The notes: a model not told the origin generated them from the letters alone. Numbered from the stretch's first letter, positions 8,482 through 19,326 are shown. The stretch: 64,000 bases of DNA from Neobacillus ginsengisoli (GCF_030813055.1 NZ_JAUSTW010000005.1:310001-374000), one strand, 5' to 3'. Made by a program: numbers and translations.

Positions 8482-9432
8482 TTATTCAAATAAAGGACTT
8501 ACTGCTTTTTCATTGTGAATACGATCAATTGCCTCGACAAGCAATGGAGCTACGGATAAAGCAGTAATTTTATTGATCAATTTTTCTTCCGTTAGCTTAA
8601 TTGTATTCGTCACCACTAATTCTTCAATTGACGAAGAAGCTATTCTACTAATCGCCGGCCCGGAGAGAACAGCGTGCGTGCAACAAGCATATACCGCTTT
8701 TGCCCCCTTCTCGATTAAAGAATTGGCTCCGGTTGTAATGGTTCCCGCTGTATCAATTAAATCATCGATAATAATCGCATTTTTCCCTTCAATATTTCCA
8801 ATGATGTTCATGATTTCGGACTCATCGTGTTCAGGGCGTCGTCGATCAATTAAGGCAATTGGGGCATGTAAAATACCGGCCATTTTTCTTGCTCTTACTA
8901 CACCGCCATTATGCGGTGCAACAATGACGATATCTTCTAATCCTTTTTTCTCAAAATACTCTGAAAGGATTGGAATACCCGTTAAATGATCCACCGGTAT
9001 GTCAAAAAAGCCCTGAGTTTGCGGAGCATGAAAGTCCATGGTAAGCACCCTGGTAGCTCCTGCCGTTTCTAAAAGGTTGGCAATTAGTTTAGCTGTAATC
9101 GGCTCCCGAGATCTTGCTTTTCGATCTTGGCGGGCATAGCTGTAGTAAGGCATAACAACGTTAATCGATTTGGCTGAAGCTCGTTTCAAGGCATCAAGCA
9201 TGATAAGAAGCTCCATAATATACTCATTATTTGGCTCTGAAGTGGATTGAACTAAATAGACATCACTTCCTCGCACACTTTCATCGATACTAATTTGGAT
9301 TTCCCCATCACTAAATTGTGTGACTGAGCATTTCCCTAGCTCACAGCCCAAAAGCTTTGCCATCTCTCCTGCCAGCTCGCGGTTTGAATTTAATGTAAAC
9401 ATTTTAAAATCATTTTTAAGTCGATAAGTCAC
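8482..9432 (-). CDS. prs: Ribose-phosphate pyrophosphokinase (probable second copy)
   Basis: Makes phosphoribosyl diphosphate from ribose 5-phosphate and ATP, the precursor of nucleotides, His, Trp and NAD. Its 316 residues are the normal length. The family motifs are present: [20 protein letters not shown] for ATP binding, [18 protein letters not shown], and the PRPP loop [12 protein letters not shown] near 213-224. The start is GTG at 9432 after GGGGGAT; an internal ATG 10 residues later is an alternative. It is monocistronic. Compared with what I recall of B. subtilis Prs, several positions differ (for example [12 protein letters not shown] instead of SPDHGGVTRARK), which suggests a paralogue beside a housekeeping copy elsewhere. 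Confidence 0.93.
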   Translation of the reverse strand: MTYRLKNDFKMFTLNSNRELAGEMAKLLGCELGKCSVTQFSDGEIQISIDESVRGSDVYLVQSTSEPNNEYIMELLIMLDALKRASAKSINVVMPYYSYARQDRKARSREPITAKLIANLLETAGATRVLTMDFHAPQTQGFFDIPVDHLTGIPILSEYFEKKGLEDIVIVAPHNGGVVRARKMAGILHAPIALIDRRRPEHDESEIMNIIGNIEGKNAIIIDDLIDTAGTITTGANSLIEKGAKAVYACCTHAVLSGPAISRIASSSIEELVVTNTIKLTEEKLINKITALSVAPLLVEAIDRIHNEKAVSPLFE

Positions 9433-9731
9433 TTTTTATCCCCCACGCTTTTTTTATTCAAATTTTTAAACCTTGTCCATCATCTTATTTTATTAACGGT
9501 GTTATAACAGAACTATTCTATATTATCTCAAAGAAAATTAATACTGGATAGTAATAAGGTATCAAGAAAATTCGTTTATTTATTTTACCATAAAAGGAGT
9601 AAAATAATAGTTTACATAATATTATTATGATTAAATAAAGACACCGAAAGACTTCGGTTCGAATGTTAAATTGAATTTTCCTTTATTTGTTGCTTAACTG
9701 AATGAATAGATAAAGGATAAATCTAAGAAAT

Positions 9732-10781
9732 TTACATTTCTAACAACTGCCTTGTGTTTCGCTTCTTTGATTTCCCCAGCATGAAAGGAAAATAATGATT
9801 GATGGAATACACTGCCGGTACTATAATAAGAGCGGCCAAAAGGGTGTAAAGTGAGCCTTTTATGATTGGGATTCCTAATAATTTTTCAGAATTTAATAGG
9901 GTATTTTGAATAACCAGGTTAAATAAAACAAAGACAATTTTTTGGTGCAAGGCTAAATAAATGAATGAATTTTCTCCAATAAACTGGAGACTTTTATATT
10001 TTTTCATTCGTTTGATGAGGATGACAAATGCTCCTATACCGGATAGTGCGGATATATAGAACAGGAAGATATTACCTAGACTACTATTATAGAAATCTAC
10101 CCTTTCCCCCGAATGAACAAAATTTAGATAGCCAGTTACAATATTTATGATAAGAAGAAGAAGAAAAGCTTTGAAATTTATAAAACGCTCTAATTTCTCC
10201 CGGTATTCTTTATATAAAAACCCCAGTCCATAAAATCCAACGCTGATCATGGCAACATCGATACTCCACGGAAGTGGTTTTCCGACCATTTTGTTATAAA
10301 CACATCCAAGAGCAGAAATGAAAATCAAGGAGATTCCTATTACCTTTTTTGTACGCCCTATTTTCGAGATGAAGTAAAAGAGCATTTCTGTACAAAGTAT
10401 ACAATTCACAAACCATAGGGGTCCGCTCTGAACGGTCCAAAAAGATTTTCTTGTAGCGATGAAAGAACCTAATAATGGCATCAAAAGATTATGCTGATAA
10501 TCGACTTGTCCAAAGTTGTATAAGAGAACAAACCAAATATAGGCAACAAAGGAAAAACACAAATAGGGAAAGATCAATGACTTTGTCCTTTTTGATAAAA
10601 AGACTCTTAAATTAGGAAATTTATTTAATTTGAATAAGTATCCTGATAAAAAGAAGAATAATGGCATATGGAATGTATAGATATACGTTTTTATCTGGGC
10701 TGGAATATTTGTATGACCAATCATGACCAGAAGAATTCCCAATCCCTTTCCGACATCTAACCAATCAATTCTTTTATGCAT
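9732..10781 (-). CDS. Acyltransferase 3 family membrane protein
   Basis: Integral membrane O-acyltransferase (OafA/NodX/WecH superfamily) of 349 residues with about ten hydrophobic segments. It begins with the hallmark RIDWLDVGKGLGILLVMIGH; His22 matches the conserved catalytic histidine. FHMPLFFFLSGYLF near 37-50 is the second family motif. Such enzymes transfer acetyl or succinyl groups to extracytoplasmic polysaccharide, peptidoglycan or lipids; the acceptor here is unknown. The ATG follows GAGGAGGAGTACT. It stands alone; no surface polysaccharide genes lie beside it. Confidence 0.85.
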   Translation of the reverse strand: MHKRIDWLDVGKGLGILLVMIGHTNIPAQIKTYIYTFHMPLFFFLSGYLFKLNKFPNLRVFLSKRTKSLIFPYLCFSFVAYIWFVLLYNFGQVDYQHNLLMPLLGSFIATRKSFWTVQSGPLWFVNCILCTEMLFYFISKIGRTKKVIGISLIFISALGCVYNKMVGKPLPWSIDVAMISVGFYGLGFLYKEYREKLERFINFKAFLLLLIINIVTGYLNFVHSGERVDFYNSSLGNIFLFYISALSGIGAFVILIKRMKKYKSLQFIGENSFIYLALHQKIVFVLFNLVIQNTLLNSEKLLGIPIIKGSLYTLLAALIIVPAVYSINHYFPFMLGKSKKRNTRQLLEM

Positions 10782-11023
10782 AGTACTCCTCCTCTATCCT
10801 AGTATGGATCACGGATGTTGACTCATAAAGGAGATAAAAATGAAAATCCATGATTTTATATGTGAATAAACTCACATACCAAAAGTATATACTACCCTTC
10901 TTAAATTAAATGTAAGGACACAATTAAGCTGGTCGGCGTTTTTCTTGATTCAAATTATACCACTTAAAAAATTGGATTGATGTTACAAGGGGTTTAAATA
11001 GTTTTTCATTTGTAACAAAAAAA

Positions 11024-11613
11024 GTGCCAATGACAATCAATTATTTCAATCATCTGGCACTAATTAAAATTTCATCTTATTATGATTTTTCAAAAGGAGA
11101 ATTGGCAGGATTAAAACGTTTAGTCCGCTTTGCTGCAAAAGTCCCGGGTGTCTGCAATGCCAAAATAGGCACTGTATTAAAAGCGATTAATGAAGAATAC
11201 AACAATAACGGAATTTCCCGTTCCACTTTTAAACGGATGATAATCAAGGTAAGAGAATTAGGAATATTCACTGTCTATGAAACAGTACGAAAAAACGGGT
11301 CCCAGTCCAGTAATTTATGGTGTTTAATCGTTTTCCCGCGAATGAACCACCCAAAGAAGAAATACTGGACCACCATAAAGAAACCATTAATCTTTTAAAA
11401 ACTAAAAATCAAAAGATAACTAAACGTAAAGATGAACCGACTGAATTGGATCACACCTTTGTAAGTGACCGTGTTCCGCAGCCCTTTGTCCAATTGATGA
11501 AATACTACTTCCCGGAAGCAAAGACGATTGAGGAATATCGGCATATGACTCAAATTTCCGCTTACCGCTATATCCTGGAAAAGAAAACAGATCAAATGGT
11601 GGATATTGAATAG
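11024..11613 (+). pseudogene. Frameshifted and truncated replication-initiator-like / cytosolic protein gene
   Basis: Two overlapping frames belong to one gene. The first (from 11024) encodes FNHLALIKISSYYDFSKGELAGLKRL through RKNGSQSSNL, a helix-turn-helix-like N-terminus of a family common in Bacillus. Near 11315 the reading must slip one base into the frame that gives VFNRFPANEPPKEEILDHH and continues to TIEEYRHMTQISAYRY. The product then stops at 11613, where I would expect further residues. So there is an internal frameshift and probably a lost 3' end. It meets a broken regulator gene on the other strand exactly at this point. Family role is uncertain. Confidence 0.65.
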
Positions 11614-11865
11614 AATATTAGCTTCTATTTTTAATGCATCACCATCTTTTACAAAAATCCCTTTCCCGTTTTGCACCTCAAGGACATCTATCCCTTCAAG
11701 ATATCTTAGGGCTTCGCGAATACTTGATCGGCTTCCACTTAAAATGGTTGTTAATTCACCCACAGAAGGGAGTTTATTGCCCCTTTTAAATTGATGCTCG
11801 TTTATGTATTTCTTAATTTCTTCTGCAATCATTTCATGTAAAGACACTTTTTTAATGCTTTTCAT
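11606..11865 (-). pseudogene. Truncated GntR/FadR-type regulator (DNA-binding domain only)
   Basis: The first 85 or so residues, starting MKSIKKVSLHEMIAEEIKKY, are a complete GntR winged helix: KRGNKLPSVGELTTILSGSR, SIREALRYLEGIDVLEVQNG and GKGIFVKDGDA. The C-terminal ligand domain is missing. The frame stays open to 11395 only because it reads antisense through the neighbouring broken gene, so that tail is not real protein. The ATG follows GAAGGTG. Probably the remnant of a sugar-acid or glycoside regulator cut by a deletion. Confidence 0.65.
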
Positions 11866-11978
11866 AGACGTGCACCTTCTAATAGTCTTATTTTTTACAG
11901 CTTTACGACTGTTTACCTATCTGATAGGTTAATTAAATTCTGAAAATTTTAAAGAGTCAATTTTTTCCAGAATGAATA

Positions 11979-12059
11979 TTTGGAAATTCAAAGACATATG
12001 ATCACGACCAAATGCCAGAGATCTAATTTTAGATCTCTGGCTACAAAATAATTCTGTGA
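11979..12059. repeat. Dispersed repeat, copy A
   Basis: About 80 bases that recur at 50449-50528, sharing AAAGACATATGATCACGAC, TTTAGATCTCTGGCTACAAA and flanking words. Copy A contains a near-perfect hairpin at 12014-12041 (arms GCCAGAGATCTAA / TTAGATCTCTGGC). There is no T-run, so it is not a simple terminator. In both places it lies just after the 3' end of a minus-strand gene. Confidence 0.65.
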
Positions 12060-12088
12060 AAAAAAGATTAAGCCTTAAACTTAAATTA

Positions 12089-12698
<610 letters not shown>

Positions 12699-12715
<17 letters not shown>

Positions 12716-13907
12716 TACTATCCTTCGGTCCTATCCAGACGTTATACTCATTGTTCCAAGTAAATCCCTCAAGACTTCGTGTAACAGGAAGTTTCTCCCA
12801 ACCATTATCAATGCGCTCTTGTACTTGTTCCCATGGGAGGATTCCACTTGTAGCATCCGCTTTTTCCACACAGCATGCTCCAACAGCAACCGCAGCATTC
12901 AGTACCTCTATTGGTGAACGATTCTTTAAAATTCCCATTAAAAAGCCTGCAATCGTACTATCACCGGCACCTGTAGTACCTACCACTTTAGTTTTAAAAC
13001 AAGGCATCCATAATTCACGATTTACCCATTGTTGTGCAATACCTTCCAATTGTTCGGAAAGATGATGTATTTTTTCCTCATCTCCAGTTCTAAGATAGAT
13101 TCCCATCTCTCCCAACTTGATTGCTACAATTCTAGAGCCCATATCTAGCAGTTCTTCAGCTATTTCTTGAATAACATTGATTGGAACTATTTTATCGATT
13201 GATTCCCCTGGATTTTCAGACAATATCGTTTCATAATTATTTTGTCTTATCATAAATAGAATTTCTTCTAGACTCGGTAAAAAAATGTCCACGTATGGCA
13301 ACACAATGCTTAAATACCTCTTCCAATCTACTTTACTGGATTCAGAATCCGCATCCGGCAAGGCCATATCTAAAGAAGTGATACCATTTTTGTTCTTAAC
13401 GCTTTGGAACAATTCTACTAATTCTTCTCCATTATTTTCATACATTCTCTTCATTAATGGAGGATAGCCAAAATGGAAAAGAAGGTTGTCTTCCAATTTA
13501 ATACTATCTACATCGGATTTAGAAAAGGTATGGTTAGTACCAGGGCAATGAAGAAAAATACGATCAACGTTTGGGAAATTTAGTACGATAGAGTATGAAC
13601 TATGTTCCCCTTTTGCTTTAATCATCCCGCTAGTTAAAGAGGGATTAATTTGTTTTAATAGATTTAAAATGACTTCGCCAAATTGATCATTTCCGACCTT
13701 CCCCATTAACCGGGTTGGAACACCTAAATAATGAAGAGATAATCCTGTATTCGATACGGCTCCCCCCGTAGAGAGTTGAATGCCCCCTACTTCACTTAAT
13801 CGACCTGGAACAAACATCCGTTCAGGACTTTGATGTATAGAAAGATCCGGTATGATATCCAAACAAATATGTCCAGCAACAATAACTTCCGATTTATTAG
13901 ACAACAT
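12699..13907 (-). CDS. PfkB-family carbohydrate kinase
   Basis: Cytosolic sugar kinase of the ribokinase/PfkB superfamily, about 402 residues from the ATG at 13907. It shows the N-terminal VAGHICLDIIPD, the first signature region GGAVSNTGLSLHYLGVPTRL, and the second signature TTGAGDSTIAGFLMG, whose Asp is the catalytic base (about residue 316). It is longer than typical members (300-330 residues). I chose ATG 13907 because ATGTTGTCTAA overlaps the stop of the upstream dehydrogenase, a coupling arrangement; the frame is open further upstream from a TTG at 13961. Operon context (isomerase downstream, aldolase upstream) suggests a ketose such as fructose as substrate, which is inference. Confidence 0.85.
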
Positions 13908-15060
13908 GACTTTTGAGTCCATAATCAATTTGAACCGTTTGACCAGATTTTTGAGATGCAAGTGCTGCGGTAAAAATTGCGTGACTTTCAGCCGTCTCCT
14001 GAGGTGTTACACAATGTAGGGATTGATTAAACTTACCATTTACAACTTCATCGCAAAAAGCAGCCCACATTTGTAGAATGGAATCAGAAAAACCAAACTC
14101 GAAGATACTGCCAGTAATAGAACGATAAGCACTTTCATAAGGTGCATCAATGATATTCCAAGCTTGTTGTCCACCTGGTTTATATTTCATGGTCCTGAGT
14201 TGTTTTGGATTTTTAGTTGAGAATTCTATAGAACCCTGCATTCCTGCGACTCTAATAAACCAGGTATTTGCATGACCTGGAGCAATTCGTTTCATGGAAA
14301 GCACCATAGGAAATTCTTGGGTATTTGTTCTCACGTCGCAAGCTAAAATAGCGTTATCCCAAGTTTTGCACGGGACCATTTCCCCGGCTTGGTTTGGTCT
14401 TTCCTTAACTAAATTTGAAAGCAGTGCTCTTACTGAATTGGGCCTCCATCCTAGACGAAGAGGCAAATGAAGCACATGCATTCCTAAATCACCCATACAG
14501 CCATATTCTCCATTTGTTTCAATTCGACGCTTCCAATTAATTGGTTTTTCCGGATTTAAATCACTGCTATGCCAAAAACCCGCTTCCACTTCAATGATCT
14601 GACCAACAAATCCATCACGCACTAATTCAAACAAATGAAATGCACCTGGAAAAAATGGAATTTCGGAAGAACCACGAACAATAACAGTAGGATTTTGTTC
14701 TACTGCAGCTAGTATCTCCATGTTTGCTTGTTGATCAATACCAAAAGGTTTTTCACCAAGCAAATGTTTTCCGGAATGAATGATATCTATATAAATTTGT
14801 TTGTGAAGGTTATGTGGAACCGCACAGTAAATCGCATCAACTTCCTCATTCTTCAAAAGCTCATGATAGTCAGTTGGTGTGAACCGTACAGAAGGTAATT
14901 GTTCCTTAAACCAGTCCATTGCTGTAGAATTGGCATCACATACTCCAATGATTTCCGGTTTCACTTCCATATTTAACAGATGGCACCATCTTGAAACGGC
15001 ACTTGCAAATTCGCGGCCCATTAATCCACAGCCGATCACTCCAAACTTAACCGCTTTCAT
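13897..15060 (-). CDS. Gfo/Idh/MocA family oxidoreductase
   Basis: NAD(P)-dependent sugar or cyclitol dehydrogenase of 387 residues. The N-terminal Rossmann fold begins KFGVIGCGLMGREFASAV, and GEKPFGIDQQAN near 100 carries the family EKP motif with the catalytic Lys. The C-terminal domain has the GDLGMHVLHLPLRLGW stretch expected around the catalytic His. Its ATG overlaps the stop of the aldolase gene (ATGA-type overlap at 15057-15060). The kinase gene overlaps its own stop, so the genes are tightly coupled. The substrate is probably the free sugar or a 3-keto-glycoside intermediate made in this operon, which is inference. Confidence 0.88.
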   Translation of the reverse strand: MKAVKFGVIGCGLMGREFASAVSRWCHLLNMEVKPEIIGVCDANSTAMDWFKEQLPSVRFTPTDYHELLKNEEVDAIYCAVPHNLHKQIYIDIIHSGKHLLGEKPFGIDQQANMEILAAVEQNPTVIVRGSSEIPFFPGAFHLFELVRDGFVGQIIEVEAGFWHSSDLNPEKPINWKRRIETNGEYGCMGDLGMHVLHLPLRLGWRPNSVRALLSNLVKERPNQAGEMVPCKTWDNAILACDVRTNTQEFPMVLSMKRIAPGHANTWFIRVAGMQGSIEFSTKNPKQLRTMKYKPGGQQAWNIIDAPYESAYRSITGSIFEFGFSDSILQMWAAFCDEVVNGKFNQSLHCVTPQETAESHAIFTAALASQKSGQTVQIDYGLKSHVV

Positions 15061-15902
15061 AATACTGCCTCCTTCCTATTTAAAATTGCTAATGCCTGCT
15101 CTGGTGTTGCATTCTCATGAACAATTGCCATAAATGCTTTTGTCATTAAAGATGGGTTTTCATGTTGAATCACATTTCGTCCGTACACGATGCCAGAAGA
15201 ACCTTGCTGCATTAAGTGATAGGTTCTCGAAAGGATTTCCTCGTTGGAAGCCCTGCCGCCGCCACGTGGTAAAACAGGTTTACCCGATGCTGCTTCAATA
15301 ACCTTATGGTATTCTTCTACATTATCACAGGGATCAGCTTTAATAATATCAGCCCCTAATTCAACTGCCTGACGAACTAAAGGTACAATTTTCGTAAGGT
15401 CCCCATCCACCATGTATCCACCATGATCGTTTGGAAGCATGACTAAAGGTTCTACCATTAATGGTAAGCCATAACGTTCACAATTCGGTTTTAATTTACA
15501 AATATTTCTAATAGATTGATGATACAATTCTGGTTGATTCGGAATGAAAAACAAATTGACTACAATACATGCTGCATCTAAAGTTAAAGCTTGTTCAACT
15601 GGCCGATCAATGAGTTGACTAAAAAGATAGATAGGTAGTTTATTCCCGTACACGTTCGCAATATCTGAACGTAATACAAGTGACGGCTTATCTTTACCAG
15701 GGATTTTCTGAAGAATTTTTGCTTGACCCGGGCTAAGTTGAATAGCATCCGGATTCGATTGAACGATTACTTCTATTGATTTTTCAATAGATTCAATTCC
15801 AGAAAGAAAATTATATTCATTAAAAAATCCATGATCAATGGCAACATCAAAACATTTTCCATCTGATCCAAATAATCGATTAAACCTAGAAGTTATTGAC
15901 AA
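15057..15902 (-). CDS. Class I aldolase (DhnA/FbaB/LsrF-type)
   Basis: A 281-residue TIM-barrel aldolase of the DeoC/FbaB/LsrF group, which splits sugar phosphates through a Schiff base on lysine. VAIDHGFFNEY near 20-30 and GADIIKADPCDN near 190 mark the active site, with the Lys of IIKADPC as the Schiff-base candidate. LPRGGGRASNEEIL and GIVYGRNVIQHENP form the phosphate-binding end. The ATG at 15902 follows GAGGAGATGAAAATAATT-type sequence at slightly long spacing. In this operon it would cleave the phosphorylated ketose from the PfkB kinase into two three-carbon units (inference). Confidence 0.82.
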   Translation of the reverse strand: MSITSRFNRLFGSDGKCFDVAIDHGFFNEYNFLSGIESIEKSIEVIVQSNPDAIQLSPGQAKILQKIPGKDKPSLVLRSDIANVYGNKLPIYLFSQLIDRPVEQALTLDAACIVVNLFFIPNQPELYHQSIRNICKLKPNCERYGLPLMVEPLVMLPNDHGGYMVDGDLTKIVPLVRQAVELGADIIKADPCDNVEEYHKVIEAASGKPVLPRGGGRASNEEILSRTYHLMQQGSSGIVYGRNVIQHENPSLMTKAFMAIVHENATPEQALAILNRKEAVL

Positions 15903-16077
15903 TTATTTTCATCTCCTCGTGTCCAAAATCAAAAGATCTATCAATGATACAAAATCCATATGTTTTTAATCGTAAAAGAATCATAGAAGTTTGAATGTAG
16001 AGTATCCCTAAAATATCACACTGAACTTCACGGACCTTAATTGGTTTTTTCGAGAAGTTATGAGTCTATCAAAAAAT

Positions 16078-18897
16078 TCAAGAATTTTTAAATTCTATAC
16101 ATAATGTCATTAGTTGATACGGATGAATTGCTACGGTCACATGATTTTTCTGTACTAAAGGTTTAGAATTTCGTTCTTGTCTTTCTTCATTTACATTAAC
16201 AAGACTCACAGAATCTACAGATTTATTAGGAAAATACAACGTTGCACTCGTCTGTGCACCATCAGTTTCATATAGCCTGAGGATTAACTTATTTTTATCA
16301 TCCTCTGCGATTTTAACCGCTGAAATAGCCACACTTCCTTCTAAGAGTTCTACAAAACTTTTAGATAATGGTTGTGTACCTTTATGGGCAACATCTGAAA
16401 TAACGTTTAATGAATGATTATAATGATATGCATACTCAATCAAATCTTTATTCGATTGGGAAGAAACGATGCCAACCGCCAATTTAAAGCGATGAATTCC
16501 TTGTTCAGGATATGGGTCTGGATCAAATGAACTCCTGATTAAGGTTACCGACATTGAATGATCTTGGCCACGAAAACCGTACTTGCTGTCAGTCAAAATC
16601 ATTACGGAATTTTTGTCGCCTTGTTCGTTAACGCCTAACATCCAGCCATTTCCAGGTACATCCATGTCTAGTTCTCCACGATCAATGGAACCTGCCGGAA
16701 CATCATATCTGTAAGAATGGCAATTGTATGCTATAGGTACATAAAAATTGAGTTGTGGAATACACGTTCCCTGTTTACCTATTTCATGCCAATCACATTC
16801 TACATGATAATCCAGACGTGCTTTACCATGGTCCAAGGTGACTTCAACTTTTAGACTAGAGTTTTCAAATTCCATTTCGTATTGGATACCCTCTCTTAAG
16901 TTGTTCGAACGATTGGAAAGGAGTTTGATTTTAACGCTCTGATGTAATTCCCGAACATTCATATACCTCCCTACCCACCACGCGGTCATTCCTTTTTTAT
17001 TGTCTTCCTCAATAAATCTAAATACGCCTGCAGGACGATTGGGGTCAATAAATTCTTCTCCGGTACTTTTATTGATCAATGAAACAATTGTCGCATTTTT
17101 TGTATGAAAGGTAACCTTGATCAAATCATTTTCCAGCACAAACTGGTCTACCTGATCAACACGGGGTTGTTCCGGATATTCAAGTTGTGTTCCATATTCT
17201 CGTTCAGACATGACATATGTACTATAGCCGCATGCCGGAACATGAACTTTGACCAGAACACGAATATAATCATGTCCCCAGTATTGATTAAATCCTTCAT
17301 CGAGCAACTGATGATCTGTGATGTTACCAGTACCATCTTTGAAGACAATAGCTTTCGTATTTCCTTTCCAATCCCACACCGTCACTTCCACAACTTCTTG
17401 ACGTGCAGTCGCAGAACTATTGAAAAATTGGAAGATACGAGTTTTTCCCCGACCTCTTTCTGCCCGCATGTTTTTAAATTCTTTAATTCCAAATCCAACT
17501 CCAGCCCCTTCAGAAACAGAATCAGCAATTGATTCATGAGCCGTAACTAATTCTGATGTATCAATTTGCGAAGCAATCTGACGAAGTGCTAAACTTTTGT
17601 TCGTATTAGCTATCGCCATTGTATTTTGAAATAAACCCATGGCATACTCCCTTGTGTCAACAATTCCAGACCCCGGGATAATATCATGAAATTGATTAAA
17701 TAATACGTTTCGCCATGCCTTTTCAAATGAGTTCTTCGGATAATCCGAATGATCGGTCAATGTTGAAAGCGTACAAAATGTTTCTGCTTCATTTAATGTT
17801 GCTTCTGCAACTCGATTTGCCATTTTTATTCGACTTTGGGAGGTATAGCAACCAGTAAATATAAAATTCAGTTCACCCTCAACCTTTGGTAATTGCCCAG
17901 AAATCTTCTCAACCAATGTAAAAAATTCTCCGAATGTCCCAAACTGGATTTGCGGAAAAACTGGCCATGTATTCATATCGATGATTCGCTCAATATCGCG
18001 CCGAGTTGGACCGCCTCCATGATCGCCTACCCCGTAAACTTTTAACATTGTATCAATGTTATGTGACTGGCAAAATTCCGGTACGTAGAGTGCCATTGAC
18101 GGATCGATTTCTGCATTGTACCATACGGGTTCTCGGTATACGGTTACTGAACTTCCTGAAGGTGCGTACCACCTATATAGATGATGACCTTCATAGCCGC
18201 GACAATGATAGTAATACTTTACGTTTCCGTTTGACAAAATTTCTGGCACGTTCACACTGTGGCCAAACGTATCCGGTTCAAAATCAATATTTAACGTTTG
18301 GGGATCAATTTCTAATAAATTAGAAAGGTAGCGTTTGGTATATAATAAATGTCGAGATAAACTTTCGCCATTTGGCATATTTTTATCCGCTTCTACCCAA
18401 TGAGAAGCAGTGACTTCCCATCGACCCTCCTTTACTCTTTCCTTTATTTCTGCAAGCATCAATGGCGCGTACTCTTCAACAATCTGGTAGATTGATGCTT
18501 GCGATTGCGAAAATTTGAACTCAGAATATTCCTTCATCAGGTCAAGCATAGTCCGGAACGTTTCAATGGTAACCGCTACCGTTTCATCCCACGGCCACAT
18601 CCAGTTCATATCAATATGGGCATGAGATGCACAAATCATTTTATATTCTTTCGCAATGGGTGAAAGCTTGTGAATATATTTTTCCGCCTCCAACGCCGTA
18701 CCTTTTGTGATTGTTCCTTCCTCTATTACTTTATCAACCAGGAAACTTACTGTTGCTTCAAGCAGTGATAGATCCTCATGTTTATTCATTTTAAATAGTT
18801 GATTTGCATATTCAAGTTGTGATAGAATTCGTTCTCCCCAATAACCCTGCGGTTCTTGACTTTTTAAATCTGATAACTTTTTTTCAAATAAACTCAT
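16078..18897 (-). CDS. Alpha-mannosidase, glycoside hydrolase family 38
   Basis: Zinc-dependent retaining alpha-mannosidase, about 939 residues, the usual size. The catalytic domain shows SHAHIDMNWMWPW (His101 and Asp103 as zinc ligands, counted from the longer frame) and EPDTFGHSVNVPEIL with the nucleophile Asp216. The C-terminal 450 residues are the beta-sandwich domains. I chose the ATG at 18897, seven codons into the longest frame, because it follows AGGGGTG; the upstream start is a TTG. There is no signal peptide, so it acts inside the cell on imported mannosides. It is the first gene of the operon running to 12089; a 175-base gap separates it from the aldolase. Confidence 0.92.
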   Translation of the reverse strand: MSLFEKKLSDLKSQEPQGYWGERILSQLEYANQLFKMNKHEDLSLLEATVSFLVDKVIEEGTITKGTALEAEKYIHKLSPIAKEYKMICASHAHIDMNWMWPWDETVAVTIETFRTMLDLMKEYSEFKFSQSQASIYQIVEEYAPLMLAEIKERVKEGRWEVTASHWVEADKNMPNGESLSRHLLYTKRYLSNLLEIDPQTLNIDFEPDTFGHSVNVPEILSNGNVKYYYHCRGYEGHHLYRWYAPSGSSVTVYREPVWYNAEIDPSMALYVPEFCQSHNIDTMLKVYGVGDHGGGPTRRDIERIIDMNTWPVFPQIQFGTFGEFFTLVEKISGQLPKVEGELNFIFTGCYTSQSRIKMANRVAEATLNEAETFCTLSTLTDHSDYPKNSFEKAWRNVLFNQFHDIIPGSGIVDTREYAMGLFQNTMAIANTNKSLALRQIASQIDTSELVTAHESIADSVSEGAGVGFGIKEFKNMRAERGRGKTRIFQFFNSSATARQEVVEVTVWDWKGNTKAIVFKDGTGNITDHQLLDEGFNQYWGHDYIRVLVKVHVPACGYSTYVMSEREYGTQLEYPEQPRVDQVDQFVLENDLIKVTFHTKNATIVSLINKSTGEEFIDPNRPAGVFRFIEEDNKKGMTAWWVGRYMNVRELHQSVKIKLLSNRSNNLREGIQYEMEFENSSLKVEVTLDHGKARLDYHVECDWHEIGKQGTCIPQLNFYVPIAYNCHSYRYDVPAGSIDRGELDMDVPGNGWMLGVNEQGDKNSVMILTDSKYGFRGQDHSMSVTLIRSSFDPDPYPEQGIHRFKLAVGIVSSQSNKDLIEYAYHYNHSLNVISDVAHKGTQPLSKSFVELLEGSVAISAVKIAEDDKNKLILRLYETDGAQTSATLYFPNKSVDSVSLVNVNEERQERNSKPLVQKNHVTVAIHPYQLMTLCIEFKNS

Positions 18898-19126
18898 AGG
18901 ATACACCCCTGCTTCCAAGTCATTTAATTACAATGTTCAAGTAAGTACCTTGATTCATTAAGCTACTTATTATAACTTCAATTAAGCTGACATATTAACA
19001 ATTCCTTTGTATGCATAAATATTAATTACTGAAATTAATTTTTATCAAAAACAAACAAAATCAAATGAAAATGATAAAATTCAAACAACATAACCGAACT
19101 TAAAGAGTTTGTTAAGTACATCGATC

Positions 19127-19140
19127 CATTATCGATAATG
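19127..19140. promoter_or_regulatory. Palindromic candidate operator
   Basis: Perfect palindrome CATTATCGATAATG about 230 bases upstream of the mannosidase start. The distance is long for a repressor site, so its function is uncertain. Confidence 0.3.
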
Positions 19141-19165
19141 TTTAGTTGTTGATTAAACATAAGAA

Positions 19166-19194
19166 AAGTCATTTGAAAATATCACAAATGACTT
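19166..19194 (-). terminator. Terminator after the Gfo/Idh/MocA pair
   Basis: Perfect 10-bp stem AAGTCATTTG / CAAATGACTT with a 9-base loop, followed on the minus strand by TTTTCTT. It lies about 135 bases after the stop at 19327. Confidence 0.65.
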
Positions 19195-19326
19195 CGCTAA
19201 TTCTCTATATCTGTAATGACTCATGGGATGCAAAAGACTCTCCGATTTGTTCTATTTCATGGTGCTATCTTGTGAAAGGGATATCCCATCCATAGACATG
19301 ATCCTATATAATCAGGTATACAATTT

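Larger units (their letters stand above)
18898..19326. other. Promoter region of the mannosidase operon
   Basis: It contains, from the gene outward, a 13-base word TGACATATTAACA (18988-19000) that recurs in front of the ABC-transporter operon at 29465, a 14-bp perfect palindrome CATTATCGATAATG (19127-19140) and the terminator of the next gene (19166-19194). No coding frame is seen. Confidence 0.5.

Noticed and set aside
11395..11865. Intact 156-residue GntR regulator
   Set aside because: Only the first 85 residues resemble GntR; the rest is antisense to the neighbouring pseudogene.
12014..12041. Intrinsic terminator of the lyxose isomerase gene
   Set aside because: The hairpin is strong but no T-run follows on either strand, and it is part of a dispersed repeat.
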